Below, one piece after another: positions 46,456 to 55,584 of a stretch of DNA of 64,000 nucleotides; position 1 is the first letter of the stretch; every line of letters starts with the position of its first letter. The translations under genes and the position numbers were made by a program. Below the pieces are notes generated by a model. That model searched no databases. It was not told the DNA's origin and was given only the letters and a program-made list of their open reading frames with translations. Source of the stretch: Hyphomicrobium sp. Its GTDB lineage: Bacteria > Pseudomonadota > Alphaproteobacteria > Rhizobiales > Hyphomicrobiaceae. The DNA lies in NCBI GenBank assembly GCA_022844105.1, contig JALHMJ010000002.1, positions 419,836 through 483,835 of the forward strand, in the 5' to 3' direction.

Positions 46456-47199
46456 TCAAATCGCGAGCTTACCGGACGTTGCCGCCGCATATCGATCGCC
46501 GACAGCTGTCCAGTTCACCACACTCCACCAAGCCTTGAGATAATCGGCCCTCTTGTTTTGATATTTCAGATAATAGGCGTGTTCCCAGACATCGTTGCCA
46601 ATGAGCACCCGCTTGCCATCCATCAAGGGGGTGTCCTGGTTCGGCCGTGCCTCGAGCGCAAGATTACCGCCCTTGTCCACGGTCACGAAGACCCAGCCCG
46701 AGCCGAACACCTTCCCGCCCATCGTATTGAACTGTTCCTGCAACGTGGCAAGGCTTGAGAAATCACGATCAAGCGCAGCCTTCAGATCACCCTCAGGTCC
46801 AGGACCGCCGGGTTTGCCCATGATCTGCCAGAACATGGAATGGTTGGCGTGCCCACCGGCATTGTTGCGTACCGTCGTGCGAACGCTTTCGGGAACGTCT
46901 TTCAGTTTGGCGAGCAGAACTTCGAGCGGCAGGCTGGAAATTTCGGGCTTATCCGCAATCGCGGCGTTGAGATTGTTTACGTAGGCCGCGTGATGTTTGC
47001 CGTGATGCAACCCCATCGTGGTCGCATCGATATGCGGCTCAAGAGCGGCCGGATCGTATGGCAGCGGCGGCAAAGTGAAGGGCCCCTTCACAGGTGCAGC
47101 CTGCGCCGCGACGTCACCGCTCAGCCGGCCTGCCGCCAAGCCCAGAACGGCGACGGCCCCAACCGACCGGACGAACATTCTGCGATCCAACGCGAGCAT
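46456..47199 (-). CDS. Exported Mn/Fe superoxide dismutase
   Basis: A 247-residue dismutase converting superoxide to oxygen and peroxide. The N-terminal leader contains twin arginines (LDRRMFVRSVGAVAVLGL), consistent with Tat export to the periplasm. The enzyme domain has HHGKHHAAYVNNLN, NHSMFWQIM, the NQDTPL segment and the metal-ligand motif DVWEHAYYLKY. The NQDTPL residues favour a manganese or cambialistic type over a strict iron enzyme. The start at 47199 is supported by AGGAGAG six bases upstream, better than the ATG at 47217. Confidence 0.9.
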   Translation of the reverse strand: MLALDRRMFVRSVGAVAVLGLAAGRLSGDVAAQAAPVKGPFTLPPLPYDPAALEPHIDATTMGLHHGKHHAAYVNNLNAAIADKPEISSLPLEVLLAKLKDVPESVRTTVRNNAGGHANHSMFWQIMGKPGGPGPEGDLKAALDRDFSSLATLQEQFNTMGGKVFGSGWVFVTVDKGGNLALEARPNQDTPLMDGKRVLIGNDVWEHAYYLKYQNKRADYLKAWWSVVNWTAVGDRYAAATSGKLAI

Positions 47200-47382
47200 C
47201 AATTCTCTCCTCTTCATTGCCCTGAAACGACGACGGCTGAGCAGGGTTTATCTATCCCCGCAACAGGTAATGGTCCAAAGGGTTCCGTTCAATACGCCAA
47301 CTATAGTGCCGCCTGCGGCTCGCCGGTGCAGTCAAAAAGCACGACATTCGAAGTGCCGCCGCCGGCCCGGTTGATTGGCTGC

Positions 47383-47515
47383 AAAAAGAAAGCCCCCGGG
47401 GGACACCGAGGGCTTCTTTGGTGGACAGTCTCTTTGGGGGGGGGGATGCGGAAGAGACCATCCAGGCGAACTATTCTTTGAGGGGGGATGAATAATTCGC
47501 CTTCCGTCAGTTCTT
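47383..47515 (-). ncRNA. Candidate small RNA with C-rich loops upstream of superoxide dismutase gene
   Basis: On the minus strand three hairpins follow one another. GGCGAATTATTC/GAATAGTTCGCC spans 47465-47501, with loop ATCCCCCCTCAAA. A stem pairing TGGATGGTCTCT with AGAGACTGTCCA spans 47422-47464, with an eleven-C loop. The third is a GC-rich stem ending GGGGGCTTTCTTTTT at about 47383-47416, an intrinsic terminator. Intergenic sequence surrounds it on both sides (47200-47717, 518 bp). The opposite strand would have G-rich loops and a poorer T-run. No clear promoter is seen, so the 5' end is uncertain. Confidence 0.5.
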
Positions 47516-47717
47516 TAGTCCAATGCCCGTCCAAAAAGATTGACTTTTATCAAACAAGAGGGCGCCGAGATCCTTAGTGATCATGTTTCCGGTATCAACG
47601 AAAAGCCGCGCCGACCGTCATGGCATACTCATCATGCGACATAGCCTAACAAAGCGTTGCCGTTCCGGCCAAAGCCGGCACGCCTGCTTCTAATCGATTC
47701 AAAAAATTGGGATGGTC

Positions 47718-48419
47718 ATGAGTCGCATTTACAGCCACGCAGAAACGCATCTCGTCGATCGCATCGGTTGGCTCCGCGCCGCAGTCCTTGGCGCCAATGA
47801 CGGTATTGTTTCAACAGCGAGCCTGATTGTCGGCGTTGCGGCAGCCTCGCCCAATACAAATGAAGTTCTGCTGGCTGGTGCCGCGGGTCTTGTTGCCGGG
47901 GCCATGTCGATGGCAGCCGGCGAGTATGTTTCGGTGAGTTCGCAGTCGGATACGGAACTCGCTGACCTGACACGCGAGCGTGCGGAACTGGCGACCCAAC
48001 CCGAGTCAGAACGACAAGAACTTGCTGACATTTATGTCAAGCGTGGACTTGACGCCGACTTGGCCCTGCAGGTTGCAGATCAGCTGATGGCCAAAGACGC
48101 GCTCGGCGCGCATGCCCGTGACGAACTCGGCATTTCAGAAGTGACGACGGCCCGACCGGTCCAGGCTGCGCTGACGTCCGCGGCAACATTTGCCGTCGGC
48201 GCGGCGCTACCGTTGGCGATGGTCCTCATCTCGCCGGCAGATAAACTGGTGTATTGGGTGTCCGCCGCCGCCCTCGTCTTTCTCGCGCTTCTCGGCGCCG
48301 TCGGTGCTTGGGTTGGCGGATCGAACATCACGCGTGCAACGCTGCGGGTCAGTTTCTGGGGTGCTTTCGCCATGGGCCTGACGGCAGTCATCGGACACTT
48401 GGTTGGGAAGTCTCTATAG
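47718..48419 (+). CDS. VIT1/CCC1 family Fe(II)/Mn(II) transporter
   Basis: A 233-residue membrane protein with five helices. It shows the VIT-family signature GWLRAAVLGANDGIVSTASLIVG in the first helix and AGAMSMAAGEYVSVSSQSDTE in the second, then a cytosolic acidic helical region (about 75-140). Three C-terminal helices follow. Homologues in plants and yeast move iron or manganese into vacuoles. Bacterial ones are thought to export these metals. It converges on the cysB-like gene with a 3-bp gap. Confidence 0.9.
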   Translation: MSRIYSHAETHLVDRIGWLRAAVLGANDGIVSTASLIVGVAAASPNTNEVLLAGAAGLVAGAMSMAAGEYVSVSSQSDTELADLTRERAELATQPESERQELADIYVKRGLDADLALQVADQLMAKDALGAHARDELGISEVTTARPVQAALTSAATFAVGAALPLAMVLISPADKLVYWVSAAALVFLALLGAVGAWVGGSNITRATLRVSFWGAFAMGLTAVIGHLVGKSL

Positions 48420-48422
48420 GAC

Positions 48423-49364
48423 TTACGGTGTATCGTCTGACCGGGCGGCACTCGCTTCGTCGCGCACAACCTTTTCCGTCAGTCGATCAGAGCAGAGCTC
48501 GATAAAGCGGTAGGCGTACGTGCGAAGATAGCTGCCTCTGCGCAGCGCAATGCGCGAGGTGTTCACAGAAAACAACGAGGTGGCGTCGAGCAGCTCAAGC
48601 TGCACATCGCGCTCGGGGCTGAACGCCATCGAGGCAATGATGCCAATGCCCAGTTCCAATTCGACATATGCCTTGATGACGTCGGCATCCAGTGCGGTCA
48701 TGACGATATCTGGAATGAGCTCTGCCTTGTCGAAGGCTTCATCGATCCGCGACCGCCCTGTAAATCCGGACTGGTAAGTCACAATCGGCCATTCGGCGAT
48801 GGCCTCAAGCGTCAGCTGCTTCTGCATCGTCAACGGATGCCCCTTCGGCACGACGACGCTGTGATGCCAGGAGTACCACGGGAACGCCGCAAGATCCTGG
48901 GTATCCTGCAGCGCTTCGGTGGCGATCCCGATATCGGCACGGCTATCTCGCAACATGGCGACGATCTCCGACGGTGACGCCTCATGCAGGACCAGGTTGA
49001 CCTTCGGGAACTCCTTCTTGAAAGCGGTGACGATATGCGGAAGCGCATACCGGGCCTGTGTGTGCGTGGTGGCAACCGTCAGTTGCCCGCGATCCTTGTT
49101 GGAGAATTGTTCGCCGAGCTTCTTGATGTTCTGCGTATCGAGCAGAATGCGCTGGACGATACCGACCAGCTCCTGTCCGGGCTCCGTCAGGCCGAGCAGT
49201 CGCTTACCTTTTCGCACAAAGAGTTCGACCCCGAGCTCGTCCTCGAGATCCTTGATGTTCTTAGAGACACCCGACTGCGAGGTGTGGAGTGCATTAGCCA
49301 CATCGGTTAAATTGAAATTGCGCCGGACCGTCTCGCGAATGATGCGCAGTTGCTGGAAGTTCAC
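48423..49364 (-). CDS. cysB: CysB-like LysR-type regulator
   Basis: A 313-residue LysR-family activator with an N-terminal winged helix-turn-helix ([37 protein letters not shown]) characteristic of CysB/Cbl. The effector-binding domain has [14 protein letters not shown] and [14 protein letters not shown]. In other bacteria CysB binds acetylserine and sulfate-related signals and turns on sulfur assimilation. Its start overlaps the cysA stop by four bases, so it is the last gene of the sulfate transport operon it may control. A Cbl-like role is also possible. Confidence 0.9.
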   Translation of the reverse strand: MNFQQLRIIRETVRRNFNLTDVANALHTSQSGVSKNIKDLEDELGVELFVRKGKRLLGLTEPGQELVGIVQRILLDTQNIKKLGEQFSNKDRGQLTVATTHTQARYALPHIVTAFKKEFPKVNLVLHEASPSEIVAMLRDSRADIGIATEALQDTQDLAAFPWYSWHHSVVVPKGHPLTMQKQLTLEAIAEWPIVTYQSGFTGRSRIDEAFDKAELIPDIVMTALDADVIKAYVELELGIGIIASMAFSPERDVQLELLDATSLFSVNTSRIALRRGSYLRTYAYRFIELCSDRLTEKVVRDEASAARSDDTP

Positions 49365-50455
49365 GAGCTTCGACCTTGCTGATGATCGGGAAAAAGGCTC
49401 AAGCGGCGGCTTTGCAACCGCACGCGTTGCCCATTGGCTAGGCCGAGGCGTGAGAGTTCCTCGGCGCCGACTTCAACTTCGAAATAGTCCTTTGCGCCGT
49501 CACGTTCGGGACCGTTGGCGATCAACTCGACCCGGGAGACGCTGCCGTTCGTCAAGACGCGATTGACGCGGGCGGCCACCCCCGCGGCCTCGGGTCCGTC
49601 GGAGACGATCTCTGTATCGTGCGGACGGGCATACGCCACAACCGGCTCGCCCTCGGCAAGGTCTGTCCGCGCATGCGGCAGCAGATCGCTTCCAATCCGC
49701 ACATTGCTGCCCTCGACGCGCCCGCGGAACGCATTGACGTTACCGATGAACGAGTAGGCGAAGGACGTTGAAGGTTCCTCATAGATCTGGCGGGGATTGC
49801 CGATCTGCTCGATACGGCCTCTATTCATCAGGACGATACGATCGGCGACCTCCAGGGCCTCTTCCTGATCGTGAGTGACGAAGATCGACGAGATGTGCAG
49901 TTCATCATGCAGGCGGCGCAACCAGCGGCGCAGTTCCTTGCGCACCTTCGCATCGAGCGCACCGAATGGCTCATCGAGCAAGAGAACCTGTGGCTCGACC
50001 GCGAGGGCGCGCGCGAGCGCGATGCGCTGCCGCTGACCGCCGGACAACTGGGCGGGAAACCGGTCCTTCAACCAGCTCAGTTGCACAAGATCGAGCAACT
50101 CCATCACACGGCGACGGATCTCGGCTTCAGCCGGACGAACCTTGCGCGGCTTGACCCGAAGACCAAAAGCCACGTTCTCAAACACCGACATGTGACGAAA
50201 CAATGCATAGTGCTGGAACACGAAACCGACGTGGCGTTCGCGAACATGCTTGTCGGTTGCGTCATTCCCGTCGAGGAGAATGCGGCCGGTGTCGGCGTTC
50301 TCAAGCCCGGCGATGATGCGCAGGAGTGTCGTCTTCCCGCAGCCCGACGGACCCAGCAAGGCCACGAGTTCTCCGCGCGGTAGATCGAGGGAGACATCGT
50401 CGAGTGCCCGGAAGGTCCCGAACCTCTTTGTGATATGATCAATCTCGATCGTCAT
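49361..50455 (-). CDS. cysA: Sulfate/thiosulfate ABC transporter ATPase
   Basis: A 364-residue ATPase. Walker A is [13 protein letters not shown], the Q-loop [20 protein letters not shown], the ABC signature [16 protein letters not shown], Walker [13 protein letters not shown] and the H-loop [11 protein letters not shown]-terminal TOBE-like domain is about 245-350. It powers uptake through CysT and CysW. The start at 50455 overlaps the cysW stop (TGATG). An upstream frame to 50494 is not needed. Confidence 0.95.
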   Translation of the reverse strand: MTIEIDHITKRFGTFRALDDVSLDLPRGELVALLGPSGCGKTTLLRIIAGLENADTGRILLDGNDATDKHVRERHVGFVFQHYALFRHMSVFENVAFGLRVKPRKVRPAEAEIRRRVMELLDLVQLSWLKDRFPAQLSGGQRQRIALARALAVEPQVLLLDEPFGALDAKVRKELRRWLRRLHDELHISSIFVTHDQEEALEVADRIVLMNRGRIEQIGNPRQIYEEPSTSFAYSFIGNVNAFRGRVEGSNVRIGSDLLPHARTDLAEGEPVVAYARPHDTEIVSDGPEAAGVAARVNRVLTNGSVSRVELIANGPERDGAKDYFEVEVGAEELSRLGLANGQRVRLQSRRLSLFPDHQQGRSS

Positions 50456-51348
50456 CAGTGCTGCTCCCCAGACGCGGTCCGCGCCGCCTGCCATTCAACG
50501 TAGGATTTCAAGACGAGCGTGACCAGAGCCAGAAACGCCAAAAGGGATGCCACCGCGAAGGCAGCAGCGAACTGGTACTCGTTGTAGAGAATTTCAACGT
50601 GCAGCGGCATTGTGTTGGTTTCACCCCGAATGTGTCCGGAGACGACCGACACGGCTCCGAATTCGCCCATCGCCCGCGCGTTGCAGAGTATGACGCCGTA
50701 AAGCAGAGCCCATTTGATGTTCGGCAGCGTGACGCGCCAGAACGCTTGCAGACCCGATGCTCCCAACGTAATCGCAGCTTCTTCTTCGTCACGTCCCTGC
50801 GATTGCATCAGCGGGATGAGTTCGCGCGCGACAAACGGGAAAGTCACGAAGATCGTCGCCAGAACGATACCAGGGACGGCGAATATGATTCGGATATCAT
50901 GATCCTGCAGCCAGCCACCGAACCATCCGTGAGCGCCAAAAACGAGGACATAGACAAGACCGGCGACCACAGGAGACACCGAGAACGGCAGATCGATCAG
51001 CGTTATTAGGAATTGCTTGCCGCGAAACTCGAAGCGGGCGATCGCCCAAGCGGCAGCAATGCCGAAAATCAAGTTGAGGGGCACCGCAATCGCTGCAGCC
51101 AACAGTGTCAGCCGGACCGCCGACAGGGCATCGGGATCCACAAGCGCGGCGAAGTAGGCCTGCCAGCCCTTGCGAAAGGCTTCGACGAACACGAGGATGA
51201 GCGGCAATAGAATAAACACTGCAAAAAATGTCAGACTTACGAAGAGAATCGCGGACTTGACGAGCCCGCTGTCGCTGGTTGCAACCCGCCCTTCGAACCG
51301 CGTTGCCGAGGCCGATACTCGTCCCTCTAATGTCGCCGCCCCAGCCAT
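50455..51348 (-). CDS. cysW: Sulfate ABC transporter permease
   Basis: A 297-residue inner-membrane permease with six helices, beginning after a soluble N-terminal 30 residues ([23 protein letters not shown]). The binding-protein-dependent transport signature [21 protein letters not shown] contacts CysA. CysW-type C-terminus: SYVEWQAAR. It starts two bases past the cysT stop and overlaps cysA by one base. Confidence 0.94.
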   Translation of the reverse strand: MAGAATLEGRVSASATRFEGRVATSDSGLVKSAILFVSLTFFAVFILLPLILVFVEAFRKGWQAYFAALVDPDALSAVRLTLLAAAIAVPLNLIFGIAAAWAIARFEFRGKQFLITLIDLPFSVSPVVAGLVYVLVFGAHGWFGGWLQDHDIRIIFAVPGIVLATIFVTFPFVARELIPLMQSQGRDEEEAAITLGASGLQAFWRVTLPNIKWALLYGVILCNARAMGEFGAVSVVSGHIRGETNTMPLHVEILYNEYQFAAAFAVASLLAFLALVTLVLKSYVEWQAARTASGEQH

Positions 51349-51350
51349 TG

Positions 51351-52181
51351 TCAGGCGTTCCTGCGATTGCTGCGAGCCGTCCAGCCCTGCAGAAGGTTGA
51401 TGAGCAGAAGAAGAACGAACGATACGATGAGCATCACCGATGCGATCGCGGTCGCACCTTGATAGTCGAACTCTTCAAGCCGGGTTATGATCATGAGCGG
51501 GGTGATTTCCGACACGTAGGGAATGTTACCGGCAATGAAAATCACGGAGCCGTACTCACCGACGGCACGCGCGAATGCGAGGGCGAAGCCTGTCAACAGT
51601 GCTGGCAGAATCGCCGGAAACACCACCATGCGGACTGTTTGCCACCGAGACGCACCCAGAGATGTGGCGGCTTCCTCAAACTCCACTTCGAAGTCTTCAA
51701 GGATTGGCTGAACAGTGCGAACGACGAAGGGAAGACCGATAAAGACGAGCGCGACCAGCACTCCCCAGGGACCGAACGCGATCTTGATCCCCAGCGGCTC
51801 AAACAATTGACCAAGCCATCCGTTCGGCGCGTACAGCGCGGTCAAAGCAATACCGGCTACGGCAGTCGGTAGCGCGAACGGAAGATCGACGAGCGCATCG
51901 ATGATCTTTTTGCCCGGAAACGAATACCGCACAATGGACCATGCAAGCAGCAACCCAAACACGACGTTGATGGCCGCTGCGAGCAGCGACATGCCGAACG
52001 ACAGCTTGTACGAAGCAACGACGCGGTCGCTCGTGACCACCGACCAGAAACGGTCGAAGTCCATCGTAGCTGTTTTAATAAACACGGCGGATAGCGGAAT
52101 GAGAATGACGAGAGACAGGTAAGCGAGGGTGTATCCCAGGGACAAACCGAAGCCAGGCAGAACTCTATGGACCCGGGCCAT
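51351..52181 (-). CDS. cysT: Sulfate ABC transporter permease
   Basis: A 276-residue permease partner of CysW (also called CysU). Six helices begin [21 protein letters not shown]. The EAA signature is [21 protein letters not shown]. Together with CysW it forms the membrane channel for sulfate or thiosulfate. It lies upstream of cysW. Between it and the binding-protein gene are a short ORF and a terminator-like hairpin. Confidence 0.94.
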   Translation of the reverse strand: MARVHRVLPGFGLSLGYTLAYLSLVILIPLSAVFIKTATMDFDRFWSVVTSDRVVASYKLSFGMSLLAAAINVVFGLLLAWSIVRYSFPGKKIIDALVDLPFALPTAVAGIALTALYAPNGWLGQLFEPLGIKIAFGPWGVLVALVFIGLPFVVRTVQPILEDFEVEFEEAATSLGASRWQTVRMVVFPAILPALLTGFALAFARAVGEYGSVIFIAGNIPYVSEITPLMIITRLEEFDYQGATAIASVMLIVSFVLLLLINLLQGWTARSNRRNA

Positions 52182-52194
52182 ACTGTGCCTCCGC

Positions 52195-52287
52195 TCAGGT
52201 CAGAACGATAAAGGCGACCATGACGGCCGCGGCCGTCAATCCACTCCAGGCGGCCAGCTTGTCGAATGATTTGTGCGAACGCGGCAT
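52195..52287 (-). CDS. Possible 30-aa small membrane protein in the sulfate operon
   Basis: A frame of 30 codons, MPRSHKSFDKLAAWSG then LTAAAVMVAFIVLT: a basic N-terminus followed by a single hydrophobic helix, as in many single-pass microproteins. AGG lies about nine bases before the ATG and its stop lies 13 bp before the cysT start. No family is recognised. The surrounding frame to 52563 is not convincing. Could be chance. Confidence 0.35.
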   Translation of the reverse strand: MPRSHKSFDKLAAWSGLTAAAVMVAFIVLT

Positions 52288-52462
52288 TGCGGTGAGACCT
52301 GCGATGTTGTGCTGACGTGACAAGTATGACGGAGGCGGCAGCCACCCCAACGAAGAATATGTGATATCGATTTCGTGATTTTCGCTAACGCCGGACGAAG
52401 GCTCGGATCTCGCGTCAACGGCCGTTTCGCTGCGGTTGCACGACGAGGTACGCCAGCCGGCC

Positions 52463-52509
52463 AATAATAAACCGCCGCTCCGCAAACCCTGGACGGTCGC
52501 GGAGCGGCG
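52463..52509 (-). terminator. Intercistronic terminator-like hairpin after the sulfate-binding protein gene
   Basis: On the minus strand an 11-bp perfect stem, CGCCGCTCCGC/GCGGAGCGGCG with a 15-base loop, is followed by GTTTATTATT, 16 bp past the stop codon. It would reduce read-through to cysT or stabilise the upstream mRNA. Confidence 0.75.
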
Positions 52510-52525
52510 CTTGTCGGCTAAGCGA

Positions 52526-53548
52526 TCAGCTCTTCTTGCCGAAGATCTGATCGAAGATGCCACCGTCCTTGAAATGGACCTCTGTTGCAGCCGACCAACC
52601 GCCGAAGACCTCGTCGATTGTGAATAGCTTCACTGGCGAGAACTGCGCCTTGTATTTCTCGGCCGCCTTCTCATCGCGCGGGCGATAGTAGTGTTTGCCG
52701 GCAATGTCCTGACCTTCGGGGCTGTAGAGATATGCGAGGTATTCTTCAGCAACCTTGCGCGTGCCCTTCTTGTCGACATTCTTGTCGACAACGGCAACAG
52801 ATGGCTCCGCGAGGATCGAGATGGTCGGCGTCACGATGTCGAACTTGTCGGGGCCAAGCTCCTTCGTGGCGAGATAAGCTTCATTTTCCCAGGAAATTAG
52901 AACGTCGCCGATACCGCGTTCCGTAAAGGTCGTCAGCGATCCTCGCGCACCCGAGTCGAGTACCCTGGTGTTCTTATAGATGCTCGTAACGAGGTCCTTT
53001 GCCTTCTCCTCGCTGCCACCGTCCGTCTTGAGCGCAGCGCCCCAAGCGGCAAGATAATTCCAGCGAGCGCCACCCGAGGTTTTCGGATTAGGCGTCACGA
53101 TTTCGATGCCATCTTTGCCCAGATCAGACCACTCTTTGATGCCCTTCGGGTTTCCCTTGCGAACGAGAAACACGATCGTCGACGTGTAGGGCGCAGAGTT
53201 CTGCGGTAAGCGCTTCGCCCAGTCCGCAGGGATCAGACCGCCATTCTTGTAAAGCTGGTCAACGTCGCCGGCGAGCGCCAGTGTCACGACGTCGGCGTCG
53301 AGCCCGTCGATGACAGCGCGAGCCTGCTTGCCCGAACCACCGTGCGACTGCTTGATCGTGATGTCTTCGCCGCTCTTGGCCTTCCAATGCTTGGCAAAGG
53401 CTGCATTGTATTCGGAGTACAGCTCGCGGGTCGGATCATATGACACGTTGAGCAACTCCGTGGCAGGCGCGGCTCCGGCAAATCCGGCCAAGCCGATCGA
53501 CGCGCTGAGAGCGAGCGCGGTACGGCGTGTGATTTTTGAAAGTGACAT
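52526..53548 (-). CDS. sbp: Periplasmic sulfate-binding protein
   Basis: A 340-residue type II periplasmic solute-binding protein for sulfate or thiosulfate. A signal peptide occupies about 1-28, starting [13 protein letters not shown] and possibly a Tat leader because of the twin arginines. The mature protein has [59 protein letters not shown] and [20 protein letters not shown], all typical of Sbp/CysP. It heads the sbp-cysT-cysW-cysA-cysB unit. Sbp versus CysP cannot be decided. Upstream, an AT-rich TATATT lies on the minus strand at 53616-53621, a possible CysB-activated -10 element with no good -35. Confidence 0.94.
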   Translation of the reverse strand: MSLSKITRRTALALSASIGLAGFAGAAPATELLNVSYDPTRELYSEYNAAFAKHWKAKSGEDITIKQSHGGSGKQARAVIDGLDADVVTLALAGDVDQLYKNGGLIPADWAKRLPQNSAPYTSTIVFLVRKGNPKGIKEWSDLGKDGIEIVTPNPKTSGGARWNYLAAWGAALKTDGGSEEKAKDLVTSIYKNTRVLDSGARGSLTTFTERGIGDVLISWENEAYLATKELGPDKFDIVTPTISILAEPSVAVVDKNVDKKGTRKVAEEYLAYLYSPEGQDIAGKHYYRPRDEKAAEKYKAQFSPVKLFTIDEVFGGWSAATEVHFKDGGIFDQIFGKKS

Positions 53549-53741
53549 TTTCGTCCTCTGTCGCAGGTGTTGAACCTGTCGAGGACGCTACCGACGGCCG
53601 GCGACGCATAGAACCAATATAAAATGCTGAGCTTATGAGGAGGCCATCCGGGGAGCGTGGCTAAAGCAATTCGCAACGATAGTGCGGCCTGAGAGCGGCG
53701 CACTCGACCTACCAAAATCAATTAGACGCAACATGATAAAA

Positions 53742-53835
53742 TGGCGGAGACGGAGGGATTCGAACCCTCGATACGCGTTTTAGCACGTATAACGCTTTAG
53801 CAAAGCGCCGCCTTCAGCCTCTCGGCCACGTCTCC
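53742..53835 (-). tRNA. serX: tRNA-Ser (anticodon GCU)
   Basis: Reading the minus strand, acceptor GGAGACG pairs with CGTCTCC, followed by G and an encoded CCA at 53742-53744. The D-arm GTGGCCGAGAGGC, the anticodon loop TTGCTAA with GCT, a long variable arm (TTATACGTGCTAAAACGCGTAT) and the T-arm GAGGGTTCGAATCCCTC are all present. The long variable arm is diagnostic of serine tRNA. Length is 94 nt. The symbol is provisional. Confidence 0.97.
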
Positions 53836-54058
53836 CCGTGAGCGGCAAGCGCCACTCGTATAGTCGGCGCACTCTGCAATAGCAAGCCGCCGGCAACCAC
53901 AGATTGGCACATCGCCCATCAGAACGCCAAAATCTAAACAATCCATTTGCTTAAACGCAGTGCGGACGACGTGTTCGACCGCTATGAGTGGGCCCAATCA
54001 ACTCCGCTCGCTACTGCCAACCGCGGTAGCGCGCCAGGCCAGCGCGTCCGGAGGGTGC

Positions 54059-54628
54059 ATGTACCGCAGTTTAACTGTTGCCCCGCTACTTCTGGCGATC
54101 ACCGCACAAAGTCCGGCGTCGGCAGAGAGCTATTGCGTCGCCTGCTACGGCCCGGACGCGGTTTACCGCTGCATCGTCGCCGATGCCCCCGCGGACGGCT
54201 CACCCGATCCGCGCAACCAGGTGCAGTGCATCAAGCAGCTTGCGCAAACCGGTGGCCACGCCCGCTGCAGCGTCGAACGTTTTTCAACTGGCGGGTGCAA
54301 CGGCCCAGAGCACGTAATTCACAATGCAACGGGTCTCGCTCCTGCCGCAGCGTCTCCTGCACCGACCGAGGCGCGCACCCGCCCCGCCCCTGGGGCACAA
54401 GACCCCGCTGCATCTTCGACAGCCGGAGCCGGCCAGCCGCCGCGCACAGTTGAGGAAATGGCTAAAGGCACGGTCGAGAGCACCAAGCGCGGGATCGACG
54501 ATGTGACCGGCACGGTGAAATCCAGCACGGAAAAAGCCGGCGAACAGATCAGTGGCGTAGGGTCTGCAATCGGAACCGCGGCCAAGAAAAGCTGGAACTG
54601 CGTCTCGTCACTGTTCAACGACTGCTGA
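54059..54628 (+). CDS. Secreted Cys-rich protein of unknown function (189 aa)
   Basis: A 189-residue protein with a signal peptide (YRSLTVAPLLLAITAQSPASA). The N-terminal mature domain is rich in cysteines (SYCVACYGPDAVYRCIV, QCIKQL, HARCSVERFSTGGC; six Cys in about 55 residues), followed by a Pro/Ala linker. A helical repeat-like tail follows (TVESTKRGIDDVTGTVKSSTEKAGEQISG) and ends in CVSSLFNDC. The start at 54059 has GGAGGG at 54050-54055. The frame back to 53960 is rejected. Family unknown; a structural periplasmic or surface role is only a guess. Confidence 0.7.
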   Translation: MYRSLTVAPLLLAITAQSPASAESYCVACYGPDAVYRCIVADAPADGSPDPRNQVQCIKQLAQTGGHARCSVERFSTGGCNGPEHVIHNATGLAPAAASPAPTEARTRPAPGAQDPAASSTAGAGQPPRTVEEMAKGTVESTKRGIDDVTGTVKSSTEKAGEQISGVGSAIGTAAKKSWNCVSSLFNDC

Positions 54629-54663
54629 TCGCGCCAGACGACAACACGATCGTCTTGCTGTCG

Positions 54664-54933
54664 TCAATGCTTTGCCAGCCAAGCCCGAGCCTGCCGCTGC
54701 GCCTCGGCGATATCCGCCTTGGACATTTCGCCAGCCAGTTCGACACGGTAGCGTTTTGCATCGGTGTTACCGCGCTGCGCCGCGAGATTGAACCACTTGT
54801 GCGCTTGCACGAGATCGAGAGGAACCTCGCGCCCGGCGCAATACATCAAGCCCAATTCGAACAATGCATCCGGGGCGCCACCCTGGGCTGCAAACTCTGC
54901 CATCTCGTTCGTGGCGATCTCAAATCGCGCCAT
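54664..54933 (-). CDS. Sel1-like repeat protein (89 aa)
   Basis: An 89-residue all-helical protein with one clear Sel1/TPR-like repeat (APDALFELGLMYCAGREVPLDLVQAHKWFNLAAQRGNTDAKRYR). These repeats mediate protein-protein contacts. The start at 54933 has GGAG nine bases upstream. The frame is open to 55023, but that part overlaps a beta-barrel-like remnant on the other strand and lacks repeat character. No signal peptide. Partner unknown. Confidence 0.75.
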   Translation of the reverse strand: MARFEIATNEMAEFAAQGGAPDALFELGLMYCAGREVPLDLVQAHKWFNLAAQRGNTDAKRYRVELAGEMSKADIAEAQRQARAWLAKH

Positions 54934-54952
54934 ATTACTGAACTCCAACTCG

Positions 54953-55063
54953 CAAGCTTCTGTCTCGGGCAAAACCGGCTTTGAAATCGATGGCGCCACG
55001 CTGCCGATCGGCAAGTTCCGCACGTCGCAAATGATTGTCAGCGTCGGGATGAAATTTGGTTAA
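54953..55063 (+). pseudogene. Possible remnant of an outer-membrane protein C-terminus
   Basis: A 36-codon open stretch ending in TAA encodes GKTGFEIDGATLPIGKFRTS then QMIVSVGMKFG, which looks like the final strands of an outer-membrane barrel. No start or matching upstream half is present, because the Sel1 gene occupies the opposite strand. It lies in a 389-bp gap between the Sel1 gene and the next lipoprotein gene; the remaining 55064-55322 shows no gene I can support. Could be chance. Confidence 0.28.
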
Positions 55064-55322
55064 AGCGGCATCGACCACAAGACTGAAAAGATGAACAGAT
55101 TGAATGCCTAACGCCCCGCTTCGAAGCAACTGTCATAGCTTGGCGCGCGGCGCAAACGAAACTTAAAGACGGGGGAAACCATGCGCTAACCATGTTCACA
55201 TGACGTCATTGATGCAACTGTTCAGCTGCCATTCAGGCGCCAACCGCCAGTGTCGGTAACCATGAGTGCCAGGTTAGTTCGAACCGTTCGATCAAACCGG
55301 CGAAGGGGTAGTCATTGACGCC

Positions 55323-55577
55323 ATGGGCCGTTCAACTTCCAACATCGTCTCTGGAAAAATAAGCATCGGCTTTGCAGTCACTGTAGGGCTCCTGGCCGGA
55401 GGATGCTCCGCCGCTCCTGCTTCGATCGGACTGGCAGAACCTTCATATCTGGGCGCACGCGACCCCTCGCCGTTACAATCCGAACCTCGCGTCAACTCGA
55501 GCAAAGTGCTGTCGGCCATTGTTTTCGAGCGCGTCACAGGCCTCGAAGTAGACCCCGCGCGTCTCGTCGAGCCGTAG
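55323..55577 (+). CDS. Small lipoprotein of unknown function (84 aa)
   Basis: An 84-residue lipoprotein. A signal helix (about 11-27, SIGFAVTVGLLAGGC) ends in lipobox LAGGC with Cys28. The mature part is short and polar (SYLGARDPSPLQSEPRVNSS), ending in an amphipathic helix (KVLSAIVFERVTGLEVDP). No family is recognised. It is 7 bp from the end of the convergent glutathione transferase gene. Confidence 0.62.
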   Translation: MGRSTSNIVSGKISIGFAVTVGLLAGGCSAAPASIGLAEPSYLGARDPSPLQSEPRVNSSKVLSAIVFERVTGLEVDPARLVEP

Positions 55578-55584
55578 TGCGGCG

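Noticed and set aside
47301-47534. Minus-strand ORF of 77 aa upstream of the dismutase gene
   Set aside because: Starts at TTG, spans three hairpins and a terminator, and shows no family character. Treated as part of the RNA candidate.
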